Positions 16,732-24,027 of a stretch of 64,000 nt of DNA are shown in pieces; position 1 is the first letter of the stretch, and every line of letters starts with the position of its first letter. Position numbers and translations under genes: made by a program. Under the pieces are notes generated by a model that worked only from the letters and a program-made list of their open reading frames with translations, was not told the DNA's origin and did no database searches. Source of the stretch: Deltaproteobacteria bacterium (GTDB lineage: Bacteria; Desulfobacterota; Binatia; UBA9968); the NCBI GenBank assembly GCA_016210115.1, contig JACQUW010000020.1, positions 62,001 to 126,000 of the forward strand, written 5' to 3'.

Positions 16732-17427
16732 TTACCCGTTCGAAGCGATGGCACGGAACAGTCGTATCTCGACGCGCCGGTTGGCCGCCCGGTTCGTCTC
16801 GCTTGTGTTAAGCTGAAGAGGACGAAATGAACCGTAACCCTGAACCACCAGCCGAGAAGCGTCAATACCGCATTCGGCCAGAGAACGGGCGACCCTGCTT
16901 GCCCGAGCCGCTGACAATTCCCAATTGGAGGGAAACTCCGAAGTTGCGATCGGAACATCGTCCGTGTGCCCCGTAATCTCTAAACTGAGGTCCTCATGTG
17001 TTTCGGCAATAGCGGCGACCTTTCTAAGCACCGGCAACAAATCCGGCAGGAGGTCCGCTTTACCAGACGCAAAGGGAAAGGTATCCTTCAGGCTGATCGT
17101 GAGACCATGATGAGAGGACACAACTCCGACTTCATGTCGCAAACCAAGAGTATCGACGTAGTGCTCCATCTCCAATTGAAGAACTTTCCACTCCGCTGTT
17201 GATGACACCGTTTTTGAATAGGGAACGGCATTGCGAGTATCCTTTTCAATCGATCCGGCGGGGATCGCGGCAGCCGTTGCTGGGATTTGATTATTTTTCT
17301 CTCGCTCTTTATCGGACAAATACCAAAGCAGAACAAAAGAGAGGAGAAGCAGCGTCAGGTCGCTGAAGCTGATCAGCCAGTTGGAATCTCCTTCGGGCCA
17401 CGACAGATTTTCCGCCACGGTACGCAT
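16732..17427 (-). CDS. motB: Flagellar stator protein MotB (first pair)
   Basis: 231 residues. One transmembrane helix near residues 16-36 carries the ion-binding aspartate in WLISFSDLTLLLLSFVLLW (Asp23 from ATG 17427). The C-terminal OmpA-like peptidoglycan-binding domain shows LEITGHTDDVPIATSEFPSN, WELSAARASRVARSL and NRAANRRVEIRLF. MotB anchors the stator to the cell wall and conducts ions with MotA. The gene abuts the motA1 stop; a TTG at 17433 is an alternative start. The sequence differs strongly from the second MotB (50629-51438), whose helix reads AYADFVTAMMALF, so the two stators are not recent duplicates. The ion used is unknown. Confidence 0.92.
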   Translation of the reverse strand: MRTVAENLSWPEGDSNWLISFSDLTLLLLSFVLLWYLSDKEREKNNQIPATAAAIPAGSIEKDTRNAVPYSKTVSSTAEWKVLQLEMEHYVDTLGLRHEVGVVSSHHGLTISLKDTFPFASGKADLLPDLLPVLRKVAAIAETHEDLSLEITGHTDDVPIATSEFPSNWELSAARASRVARSLAECGIDASRLVVQGYGSFRPLQLNTSETNRAANRRVEIRLFRAIASNG

Positions 17428-17433
17428 GGCCAA

Positions 17434-18228
17434 CTATTTGTGGGCTGCCGGGAGCAGCCGCGACCAGCCGTCGAAGACCCTCTGTTTAAACTGAACCGCG
17501 GGAAGAAGCGCGTACAGCTTCTGTTCAACCGTGGCCGGTCCCTCTCCTCTTGCGAGACACGCGACGCCTTCCATGGCCAAACGCATTCTCAACTCCTGCT
17601 CTGAGCTGGCGGATTGAAGTTTGGACACTAGCGGATAAATAATCACGTTGGCAGAAAAAGCCCCATAGAGCGTCGTAAGAACCGCTACGGAAAGAGCTGA
17701 AGTGAGGCCATCGGGGCCCTGGTGCGGGATCTGGCGGAGAATCACCACGAGGCCGATAAGCGTTCCGATCAATCCAAACGCCGGAAGGAGCTTGCCCACC
17801 GCCAAAAGAACTTGTCTGGCGGACTCCTGACGATTCGAGATGAGGAGAGCCTCTCGCCGGAGCTGCTCCCGGATCTCCTCTTCCCTTCGAAGATCCACGA
17901 TCATTCCAATTCCCCGGCGCACAAATGGATCGTTGATGCTTTTTTCCTGATTCTCGAGTCCTCGAGGCCCCGACACTAAATAGAGGTGCGCGAGTCGCTT
18001 AAAGTCTTCGATCTCTTCCCGCCAAGCCCGCCGCTCTTCAGTAAAGAGACCCAATAAGACTATTCCGAGTTCTCGTATTTGGCACCAAGAAAATGAGACC
18101 AGGGTAACAGCAAACGTTCCACCGAATGTAATCAAGATAGAAGGAAAATCAATAAACCCTGGCAAAGCATCCCGGCCGAAAACCAGGCCGGATAGTAACG
18201 AAGAGGCGATGAGAACAACCGTAACCAC
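17434..18228 (-). CDS. motA: Flagellar stator protein MotA (first pair)
   Basis: 264 residues of the MotA/PomA family with four predicted membrane helices. The first pair lies near residues 1-55 (FPSILITFGGTFAVTLVSF) and the second near 145-200 (LLPAFGLIGTLIGLVVIL, AVLTTLYGAFSANVIIYPLV). The cytoplasmic loop between them holds EERRAWREEIEDFKRL, where charged residues meet FliG. The start is GTG 18228 behind GGAGGAAGAG. The GLIGTLIGL and LTTLYGA motifs are more like PomA/MotA of the sodium-type branch than those of the second pair, which is only a hint of ion type. A sigma-54 promoter lies 50 bases upstream. Confidence 0.93.
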   Translation of the reverse strand: MVTVVLIASSLLSGLVFGRDALPGFIDFPSILITFGGTFAVTLVSFSWCQIRELGIVLLGLFTEERRAWREEIEDFKRLAHLYLVSGPRGLENQEKSINDPFVRRGIGMIVDLRREEEIREQLRREALLISNRQESARQVLLAVGKLLPAFGLIGTLIGLVVILRQIPHQGPDGLTSALSVAVLTTLYGAFSANVIIYPLVSKLQSASSEQELRMRLAMEGVACLARGEGPATVEQKLYALLPAVQFKQRVFDGWSRLLPAAHK

Positions 18229-18277
18229 TTGCGCTCTTCCTCCCGAGCAAATTCTAATCCGTCACGGAAATCTGGGG

Positions 18278-18294
18278 AGCACAAATTATGCCAG
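18278..18294 (-). promoter_or_regulatory. Sigma-54 promoter upstream of motA1
   Basis: The minus strand reads CTGGCAT-AATTT-GTGCT, GG and GC 10 bases apart. The -24 box is strong and the -12 box has one mismatch. It would transcribe motA1, motB1 and the conserved unknown gene. Confidence 0.6.
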
Positions 18295-18342
18295 AGCGGA
18301 GAAAAAAAATGCAGTCAAAACAAGGCAGGCAGGGGCTCATTA

Positions 18343-18373
18343 CGTGGGAGAACTTGCCCACGGGAATTTTTTT
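18343..18373 (+). terminator. Terminator-like hairpin facing the plus strand
   Basis: CGTGGG and CCCACG pair around an 8-base loop, followed by GGAA and seven Ts: a factor-independent terminator for plus-strand transcription. No plus-strand gene reads into it, since fliT-like and motA1 are both on the minus strand. It may stop antisense RNA or act weakly in the other direction after the fliT-like gene. Confidence 0.45.
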
Positions 18374-18408
18374 CCGAGGCTAAGGCGTCCAGAGTGTTGA
18401 TGTGACTT

Positions 18409-18762
18409 CTAAGCACGGCAGCGAGGCATCGATCGAGTGTGGGGTGCGGCCCAGGCGTATCCTCTCATTGCCTTTCTCTCGCCGGCCACAGCCGAAAACT
18501 GCTCGCGGCAGCGACTGATCTGATCTTCGAGCCGGCAAATAAGGCGCCGGTCGCTTTCCAGCACGGCCTCGAGTAGCGCCTGCACATCGGGGGGTTGTTT
18601 CTGTTCCTGTTCTAAACCTTCCACGACCTGCAGCCGAGAGAAAATCTCTGCTCGCCTGCGGCTATATGCTTCCCAGTCGCTCGTGACCGGATGAGAACAC
18701 CGAAGAAGAGTTTCCGTTGCTTGCAGAAGAGCCGTAAGCTCCTGGTGGAGCAAACCGTTCAT
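18409..18762 (-). CDS. FliT-like flagellar export chaperone
   Basis: 117 residues, almost entirely helical with heptad-like leucines (LLHQELTALLQATETLLRC, LLEAVLESDRRLICRLEDQI). It has the size of FliT, the export chaperone of the filament cap FliD. It follows fliS with an ATGA overlap (ATG 18762), the arrangement typical of fliD-fliS-fliT. Sequence conservation in FliT is low, so the call rests on position, length and helical make-up. The C-terminal tail after the helices is short and basic. Confidence 0.65.
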   Translation of the reverse strand: MNGLLHQELTALLQATETLLRCSHPVTSDWEAYSRRRAEIFSRLQVVEGLEQEQKQPPDVQALLEAVLESDRRLICRLEDQISRCREQFSAVAGERKAMRGYAWAAPHTRSMPRCRA

Positions 18763-19154
18763 GCCAAACCTTCCCTTCTGGCGGTGGCGACCGCTCCTTC
18801 CCAAGCTTCCCGAAGCGTCTCCAATATAGAGAGGACCTCATCCATCGGCTTGATATCATTACCCAGATGCGCTGCCATGAGTCTGTCGAGCGCGAAATAA
18901 TAAAGCCCCTCCAGTTTGCGCGCAATTTCCTCTCCGGCGTTGAAGTCGAGAGTGCTGACCAACTCCGAAATGATCGCGTGAACCTTGGCGATGTAAGTTC
19001 CCTTCTCGGCCATTTCGCCGTTTATCAGGTGCTCTTTGGCCTGGCGGAGGAAATTAATGGCCCCGTTAAAGAGCATCAAAAGCAAAGTCCCGCGATCCGC
19101 AGTGTAGAACTGGTTTTTCCGGTAGGCATTGACCTGTACGAGAGCAGCGTTCAT
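18759..19154 (-). CDS. fliS: Flagellin export chaperone FliS
   Basis: 131 residues. AYRKNQFYTADRGTLLLMLF, the block GAINFLRQAKEHL and later EEIARKLEGLYYFALDRLM are diagnostic of FliS, a four-helix bundle that binds the C-terminal helices of flagellin and keeps it unfolded until export. AGGAGGTAG stands upstream of ATG 19154. It starts 8 bases after fliD and overlaps the fliT-like gene, so the three are one translational unit with the flagellin-flaG genes upstream. Confidence 0.95.
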   Translation of the reverse strand: MNAALVQVNAYRKNQFYTADRGTLLLMLFNGAINFLRQAKEHLINGEMAEKGTYIAKVHAIISELVSTLDFNAGEEIARKLEGLYYFALDRLMAAHLGNDIKPMDEVLSILETLREAWEGAVATARREGLA

Positions 19155-19162
19155 AAGAAATG

Positions 19163-20515
19163 CTACCTCCTCTGGTTGTTGAGCGCTAAGAATTGTTGTG
19201 TTAAATATTGTCCTTGTGCCTGAAGCTGGCTGACGAGAGTTTCAAGGGCCGCGAAGCGTCGGGTCAGATCCTCCCTCAATTGCTCAAGCGCCGCTTCTTT
19301 TCGGTCGATCTGATTTTGCAGTCGATCGATCACCTCTTGAGTGCCTTCAATTCGGGCAGCCAAAACGCCATCGCCGGTTCGCGTCGCGTTGTCGGCAGAT
19401 GTCATTGTTGCCTTCGCCACCCCGTTGATAGTGGCGAGAAACAGATTGCTGAGGCCAGTCAGATTGGTCTGCAAAGCATTGCTTAGTTTGGCGTCATTAA
19501 CCGCGAGGGTCCCGTCTTTTTGGGTGGTGATGCCAACTTCACTCAGAATCGACGGGGAACCTGAAACCGGGCTCGTAATGATGCTCTGAAGGCTCCGCTT
19601 CAGGGTCCTTAAAGCCGAATCACCCAGGAGAGGACCAGCCTTTTTTGCATCGGTATTATATTTGGTCTGCGTTGAGATAAAAGACATCACGTCATTGTAA
19701 GCTTTAACGTAATCCGAGATCTGGGTCTTCATAGCATCCGCATCGTGAGCTACCGTAACCTGGATCTCAGATGCGGACGTGCTTTTCAGCTCGAGCGTGA
19801 CGCCTGCAATGATATCCGAGATCGTGTTGGTCGAGCGCGTAATGGAGATGCTATCTACCGTAAGTGAGGCATCCGCGGCGCTTTGGCTGGCGGTGAGTCC
19901 AGGTCTTGTGCCTGATCCTGTAAGACCGTTCTCATTGACGGTGACGGCATTGATGGTGCCGGTATTCTTTCCTGCAACTACCAGTCGATATGTGGGAGTG
20001 GCGCCGGCATTCTCCGCGATAATAGACGCCGTAACGGCGGCCCCTGAACCGTTAATCGCATCTGTTAATCCCTGCAGGGTATTATTGGTCGAATCCACCG
20101 TGATGTTCGTCGAGCTGGATCCGATAGTAATTGTCAGCGTGCCTTGCTTCAGGGTCGTAGTATTCGTGTCACTAAAGCTGGCCGACTTCAGGATGGTCGC
20201 GCGAGCCAGCCCATCGACGGTCACCGAATGGCTGCCCACTTCCGCTCCCGAACTGGCCGTGACGGTCAGAACGGTCTCATTCGAACTCGAAACTTTCTTT
20301 ACAAAAAAACTTGCTGCCGTTGAAAGCTTAGTCGCCGCGGTTTTAAGGGCGGCGATCTTGCTGATGAGTTCCTGATAAAGCGTGAGGTTTTTCTCTAATT
20401 TTGTCTGCTGGGTTTCCAGTAAGGTGATGGGCTGGCGCTCGACTTTCACCAGTTCATCGATCAGGGCTCCCGTATTAAGGCCCGTAGCGAGACCTCCGAA
20501 AGTGACGATCGGCAC
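19163..20515 (-). CDS. fliD: Filament cap protein FliD
   Basis: 450 residues. The N-terminus FGGLATGLNTGALIDELVKV and the C-terminal coiled coil (RIEGTQEVIDRLQNQIDRKE, ALEQLREDLTRRFAALETLV) are those of FliD, which caps the growing filament and folds flagellin at the tip. The central part is rich in Thr, Ser and Val and forms the exposed D2/D3 region (TITIGSSSTNITVDSTNNT). The start is GTG 20515 behind AAGGAGGT. It follows flaG with a 2-base gap. Confidence 0.95.
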   Translation of the reverse strand: MPIVTFGGLATGLNTGALIDELVKVERQPITLLETQQTKLEKNLTLYQELISKIAALKTAATKLSTAASFFVKKVSSSNETVLTVTASSGAEVGSHSVTVDGLARATILKSASFSDTNTTTLKQGTLTITIGSSSTNITVDSTNNTLQGLTDAINGSGAAVTASIIAENAGATPTYRLVVAGKNTGTINAVTVNENGLTGSGTRPGLTASQSAADASLTVDSISITRSTNTISDIIAGVTLELKSTSASEIQVTVAHDADAMKTQISDYVKAYNDVMSFISTQTKYNTDAKKAGPLLGDSALRTLKRSLQSIITSPVSGSPSILSEVGITTQKDGTLAVNDAKLSNALQTNLTGLSNLFLATINGVAKATMTSADNATRTGDGVLAARIEGTQEVIDRLQNQIDRKEAALEQLREDLTRRFAALETLVSQLQAQGQYLTQQFLALNNQRR

Positions 20516-20517
20516 GG

Positions 20518-20859
20518 CTATAACCTCCTTGAAATGAGGCTTCCCTTCAGATCGCGGAGAACCTCGATCACCCGCAACAACTCTTCCGGTGGAACCTGCC
20601 TGACAACCTGTCCGGTCTCAGCATCCATAATTTCGACCACGGCCTTTCCGGTTCCTTCATCAACGCTGAAGTGAAGCTTGACGTTGAGGTTGTTGATCTC
20701 GGCCAGATTGTTTTTGGGCTCGGGTGAGGGCTGAACTGGCGGCAACTCAGTGTTACCTGCGGGGACGTCTTTGCCTTTTTTGACAGCCACATGTACCCAA
20801 CCGGCTTCCGCATACGTCTTCACATGACTTATTGCGTCTTGGCTGAGGTGAATCTTCAT
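20518..20859 (-). CDS. flaG: FlaG-family flagellar protein
   Basis: 113 residues. The C-terminal half, NLNVKLHFSVDEGTGKAVVE then DAETGQVVRQVPPEELLRV, is the FlaG signature; the N-terminal half is variable and proline-rich. FlaG tunes filament length in Pseudomonas and Campylobacter, by uncertain means. ATG 20859 is preferred because GAGGG lies 5 bases upstream; GTG 20865 is in frame. It is encoded between flagellin and fliD. A strong hairpin separates it from flagellin, so its expression is probably lower than that of the filament gene. Confidence 0.9.
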   Translation of the reverse strand: MKIHLSQDAISHVKTYAEAGWVHVAVKKGKDVPAGNTELPPVQPSPEPKNNLAEINNLNVKLHFSVDEGTGKAVVEIMDAETGQVVRQVPPEELLRVIEVLRDLKGSLISRRL

Positions 20860-20882
20860 TGCCACCCTCAGACTTCAAATGT

Positions 20883-20910
20883 GAGGAGGAGCCGTAAACG
20901 GCCCCTCCTC
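20883..20910 (-). terminator. Strong intercistronic hairpin after flagellin
   Basis: Minus strand: GAGGAGGGGCCG, loop TTTA, CGGCTCCTCCTC, a 12-bp stem with one G-T pair. No T run follows, so it is either a leaky terminator or a 3' stabiliser of flagellin mRNA that reduces read-through into flaG-fliD-fliS. Confidence 0.6.
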
Positions 20911-20929
20911 GGTGAACATTCCTAGTCAA

Positions 20930-21784
20930 CTATCCGTTCAGCAAGGCCAGGGCCAGTGACGGTGCCTGATTGGCCTGAGTGAGAACCGCAACGCCTGCCT
21001 GCGACAGGATTTGGTTGCGGGTGAGCTCAGCCGTTTCCTGAGCCACATCCACGTCACGGATTCTGGAGTTCGCGGCAGTCAGGTTCTCGACCGTGACAGC
21101 CAGGTTGCGCACGGTCCCCTCGAGGCGGTTTTGTGCAGCGCCTAACGCCGCCCTCGCGGTATTGGTGGCAGTAATGGCCGTGTCGATCGTAGTCAGGGCA
21201 TCGGTGGCTTGGGAGGCAGAGGTGAGGGACAATCCGGTAAGGTCTACAGCGCCGCTGCCAAAGTTGCTCGCTTTCCCCGGCTGGATGCTGACCGTAACCG
21301 TGTCATTGCTCGTTGTCCCGATTCCGACCTGCAAGCTGAAAGAGATCGCAGCGCTCGCGCTGTTGCCGGCGAGTAGTTGCACCTTGTTGAACTGGACTAC
21401 ATTGGCAATACGGCTGATTTCAGAAGTCAGAGCGTCATATTCCGTGTCGATGGCCTCGCGGTCTGTCCCCTGCAACGTCCCGTTTGCTGATTGGACCGAG
21501 AGCTCACGGAGCCGAATAAGGATATTGCTGATCTCATCATAGGCACCCTCGGCGACTTGAACCAAGCTTACGCCATCTAAGGCGTTGCGCGAGGCCTGGC
21601 TGCTCGAACGGATCTGCGACTTCAGTTTCTCGGAAATCGCCAGGCCGGCAGCGTCGTCCGCGGCCCGGTTAATGCGAAACCCGGACGAGAGCCGTTCAAG
21701 GGCTTTGTTAAGCGCGCTTTGGGTATTCGCGAGATGTCTCTGGGCATTCAAAGATGCCACATTGGTGTTAACTACAATAGCCAT
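20930..21784 (-). CDS. fliC: Flagellin
   Basis: 284 residues, a short flagellin with conserved D0/D1 ends and little variable centre. The N-terminus has NTNVASLNAQRHLANTQSAL, ERLSSGFRINRAADDAAGLA and LVQVAEGAYDEISNILIRLR; the C-terminus has RIRDVDVAQETAELTRNQIL and QANQAPSLALALL. The central segment (about residues 145-205) is Ser/Thr-rich and could accept O-glycans, matching the glycosylation operon directly upstream. It has a sigma-28 promoter at 21893-21919 and a leader of about 100 bases with two GGA sites suited to CsrA. It is the only flagellin gene in the window. Confidence 0.97.
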   Translation of the reverse strand: MAIVVNTNVASLNAQRHLANTQSALNKALERLSSGFRINRAADDAAGLAISEKLKSQIRSSSQASRNALDGVSLVQVAEGAYDEISNILIRLRELSVQSANGTLQGTDREAIDTEYDALTSEISRIANVVQFNKVQLLAGNSASAAISFSLQVGIGTTSNDTVTVSIQPGKASNFGSGAVDLTGLSLTSASQATDALTTIDTAITATNTARAALGAAQNRLEGTVRNLAVTVENLTAANSRIRDVDVAQETAELTRNQILSQAGVAVLTQANQAPSLALALLNG

Positions 21785-21886
21785 AGTGTTCTCCTCCTTG
21801 AATATTGTTTGGGCGTCCCTGCCCTGTGGGAGAACGGCCTACCCACTGAATTGATCTCACCTCCTTTCCCAAGGTTGCCGTCTCGC
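21785..21886 (-). promoter_or_regulatory. Flagellin mRNA leader with two candidate CsrA sites
   Basis: The predicted leader contains AAGGAGGAG at the ribosome site (21791-21800) and a second AAAGGAGGTG at 21858-21867 that serves no start codon. Just before the second site, CCTT-GGGA-AAGG can form a hairpin exposing GGA. Two such sites, one over the Shine-Dalgarno, repeat the hag leader layout in Bacillus, where CsrA represses and FliW relieves. csrA and fliW are both encoded at 30435-31158. Confidence 0.5.
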
Positions 21887-21892
21887 TATAAA

Positions 21893-21919
21893 CTATCGAC
21901 GGCTAGGAGAAAAACTTTA
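21893..21919 (-). promoter_or_regulatory. Sigma-28 promoter of flagellin
   Basis: Minus strand TAAAGTTT, 11 bases, GTCGATAG. The -35 box is perfect for FliA and the -10 box matches 6 of 8 (consensus GCCGATAA). The predicted start of transcription is near 21886. Confidence 0.85.
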
Positions 21920-21942
21920 ATTGTTGGCTATGGCAATCGGAG

Positions 21943-24027
21943 TTAATTCATCAACTGGTTTTGATCGGGGCAAAAACTTGGCGCAAGGCGCCCGTAAAGT
22001 GTGGAGAGTTTTTGATGGTCCAATCCATCTTTTTTCCAATACAGCTCCTCGTCCGGCCAGAGGTGGCCCACCCATTTGCCATAAAAACGCAGCCGATCTC
22101 CCTCGTGCTGTGTATCCTTCTCGCCAGGGTTAAGAAGCAGGCTATGAGGCGTATAGACAACAAGCCACCCGCCCAGACCTGCTCGAAGACAGAAGTCCAA
22201 TTCATGCCAGCCGAGGCTGAAGGCTTCATCGAAACCTCCCAATACTTCAAACGCTTCCCGGCGGACCAGCAGGCAATCGGAAACCGCGCGAACTGGTCGT
22301 TTCTGATTGGCCCCAGCAAAATCTGCTGGCAGCAGGCGATAAAGCGGCGCAGCACTGAGATTAGCGTCAAACGCGATCCCCGCGTGAGCAAGCAGACCGT
22401 CAGGGAATACAATCCTGCTGCCCACAGCGGCCGCCTTTTTTTGTGTTTCTATTTCCTTCAAGAGCGCCTGAAGCCATCCCTGCTGCGGAATCAATCCTGG
22501 GCGTAGAAAACATAGATAGAGCCCTTTGGCCTGCACAGCCGCCCGGTTACATAGGCTGGAGACGCCTTCTCTATTCGAAAGGACTAACCGCATGTCGCCG
22601 TTAACCGCCCCGACGATTTCATGCACGTCCTCTGGCTTTGCGGTGCTGATGAGACACTCATAAGGAAGATAGGCGGACGTATGCTGCGCAACTCCGATGA
22701 GTGTTTCTGTCACTTCGCTGGATGATGAATACGGGATAATGACGGAACAAAGAAAATCCCGCCTCTTCGCCGGAGATAAAACAGCGACGGGCGATAGCCG
22801 ATCTCGATCCGCGCGAGCCGAGATGACGCTTTCGATAACATCCGTCGCTCTCTCGACGCTCCTCCCATCCATCACGTAAAGATTCCGGCGCAGGTAATCT
22901 TTGACTTTTCTCTGCCTCTCCTCGGCCAACCCCTGCTTCCAAATCCTTCTCACCCCGGACGGCACTTCGGCGAGGCCATGAACTCCATCAGCTACGCCCT
23001 GCGCGGCGAAAGAATAGTCCTGACCAGGAAGGACGATTTCCACGAGGGGCCGTCCAAAAGCCAAAGATTCCAGACCGGTCGTCGAGTTCCCAAATAGCAC
23101 GCAGATATCGCTGACCGCCAGCAGCCGATACGTATCGAAATGCTGCAGGAAGCGAACGTTGCAAGCACCTTCGGTTCTTTCCCAAATCTTCTCGAGTACG
23201 ATCTTGTGGGTCACCGGATGCCACTTGCACACGAGAGTGAGATCCGGCGTATTTCGCACCCACGCCAAGAGTTCTTCGGGAAACGTGAAGCTTTCATCAT
23301 ATCCCAGCCCGCCCATAAGCAGCGTCACCACCTTTGTTTCGATGCCGGTCCGCAACTCTTCTCTCGTATTTTTCATGATTGAAGGCTCGGTCGCCTCGCT
23401 GATGGCGGAATGGAGATGCGTGTTGCCCACCACGAAGATTTTGTCACCGCAACCCCCGGAGTTGATAAGCACTTCCCGGGTCGCCTCTCCCCAAACCAAA
23501 CAAGCGGTTGAATATTCCGTGTGGAAACGGTAAATTTCGGCCGGCGCATAGTAAAGGCCCTCCTGAAGCGTGACGAACGGGACACCGAACTCGTTCGAGA
23601 GATAGCCGAGCGTCTTGCCCCAACTATTCAACTCGTGCAAGGCGAGGACAAGATCCGGTTTCTCCACCTCGAACATACGGCGGAAGAGGTAAAAGTTTTC
23701 CACCTGCGTTCGCAGAACCTTATCTTGCACAGGCAAGGTGAAGTGGTGCAGAATCAAACTTTGAAGAATTTTCTCCCTCCAGGCCGATCGGACCTGCTTA
23801 TAATACGCCTCCAATTCAGCCGCCAATTCATGACTCATATAAGATTGCGTATGGACATAGGGTAATCCGGCTTCGTTCAGGGTGAGCTCGAACGGCATTT
23901 CAGCCGGCGCAGTCAGATAGGTAATCTTCATCCCTTCGGCTTCGAGGGCGCGGGTGATCGGAAGGAGGAACCGGCTGTGGTGTTTTAATGCCAGAAAGCA
24001 AAATGCTTTTTTTCCCTTAAGCTCCAT
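21943..24027 (-). CDS. Two-domain glycosyltransferase-like protein (GT-B/epimerase-like plus GT2-like)
   Basis: 694 residues from ATG 24027, which overlaps the stop of the upstream gene. Residues 1-450 resemble UDP-sugar 2-epimerase/CDP-glycerol transferase GT-B folds: ALKHHSRFLLPITRALEAEG, VTLLMGGLGYDESFTFPEEL, CKWHPVTHK and DICVLFGNSTTGLESLAFGR. Residues 470-694 resemble family 2 transferases: DFLCSVIIPYSSSSEVTETL, AAAVGSRIVFPDGLLAHAG, VRREAFEVLGGFDEAFSL. Where GT2 enzymes have the metal-binding aspartates, this one reads LCFLRPGLIPQQGWL, with none, so the second domain may be inactive or only bind. As the last gene of the pse-like operon, beside flagellin, it is a candidate flagellin glycosyltransferase. 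Confidence 0.75.
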   Translation of the reverse strand: MELKGKKAFCFLALKHHSRFLLPITRALEAEGMKITYLTAPAEMPFELTLNEAGLPYVHTQSYMSHELAAELEAYYKQVRSAWREKILQSLILHHFTLPVQDKVLRTQVENFYLFRRMFEVEKPDLVLALHELNSWGKTLGYLSNEFGVPFVTLQEGLYYAPAEIYRFHTEYSTACLVWGEATREVLINSGGCGDKIFVVGNTHLHSAISEATEPSIMKNTREELRTGIETKVVTLLMGGLGYDESFTFPEELLAWVRNTPDLTLVCKWHPVTHKIVLEKIWERTEGACNVRFLQHFDTYRLLAVSDICVLFGNSTTGLESLAFGRPLVEIVLPGQDYSFAAQGVADGVHGLAEVPSGVRRIWKQGLAEERQRKVKDYLRRNLYVMDGRSVERATDVIESVISARADRDRLSPVAVLSPAKRRDFLCSVIIPYSSSSEVTETLIGVAQHTSAYLPYECLISTAKPEDVHEIVGAVNGDMRLVLSNREGVSSLCNRAAVQAKGLYLCFLRPGLIPQQGWLQALLKEIETQKKAAAVGSRIVFPDGLLAHAGIAFDANLSAAPLYRLLPADFAGANQKRPVRAVSDCLLVRREAFEVLGGFDEAFSLGWHELDFCLRAGLGGWLVVYTPHSLLLNPGEKDTQHEGDRLRFYGKWVGHLWPDEELYWKKDGLDHQKLSTLYGRLAPSFCPDQNQLMN

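Noticed and set aside
19779-20375. 198-residue plus-strand frame opposite fliD
   Set aside because: It mirrors the Ser/Thr/Val-rich middle of FliD; no ribosome site or recognisable domain.
21831-21844. GTG start at 21844 in the flagellin leader as a leader peptide
   Set aside because: The AGGAGG upstream is 12 bases away and the frame runs into flagellin out of phase; the GGA site is better explained as a CsrA target.
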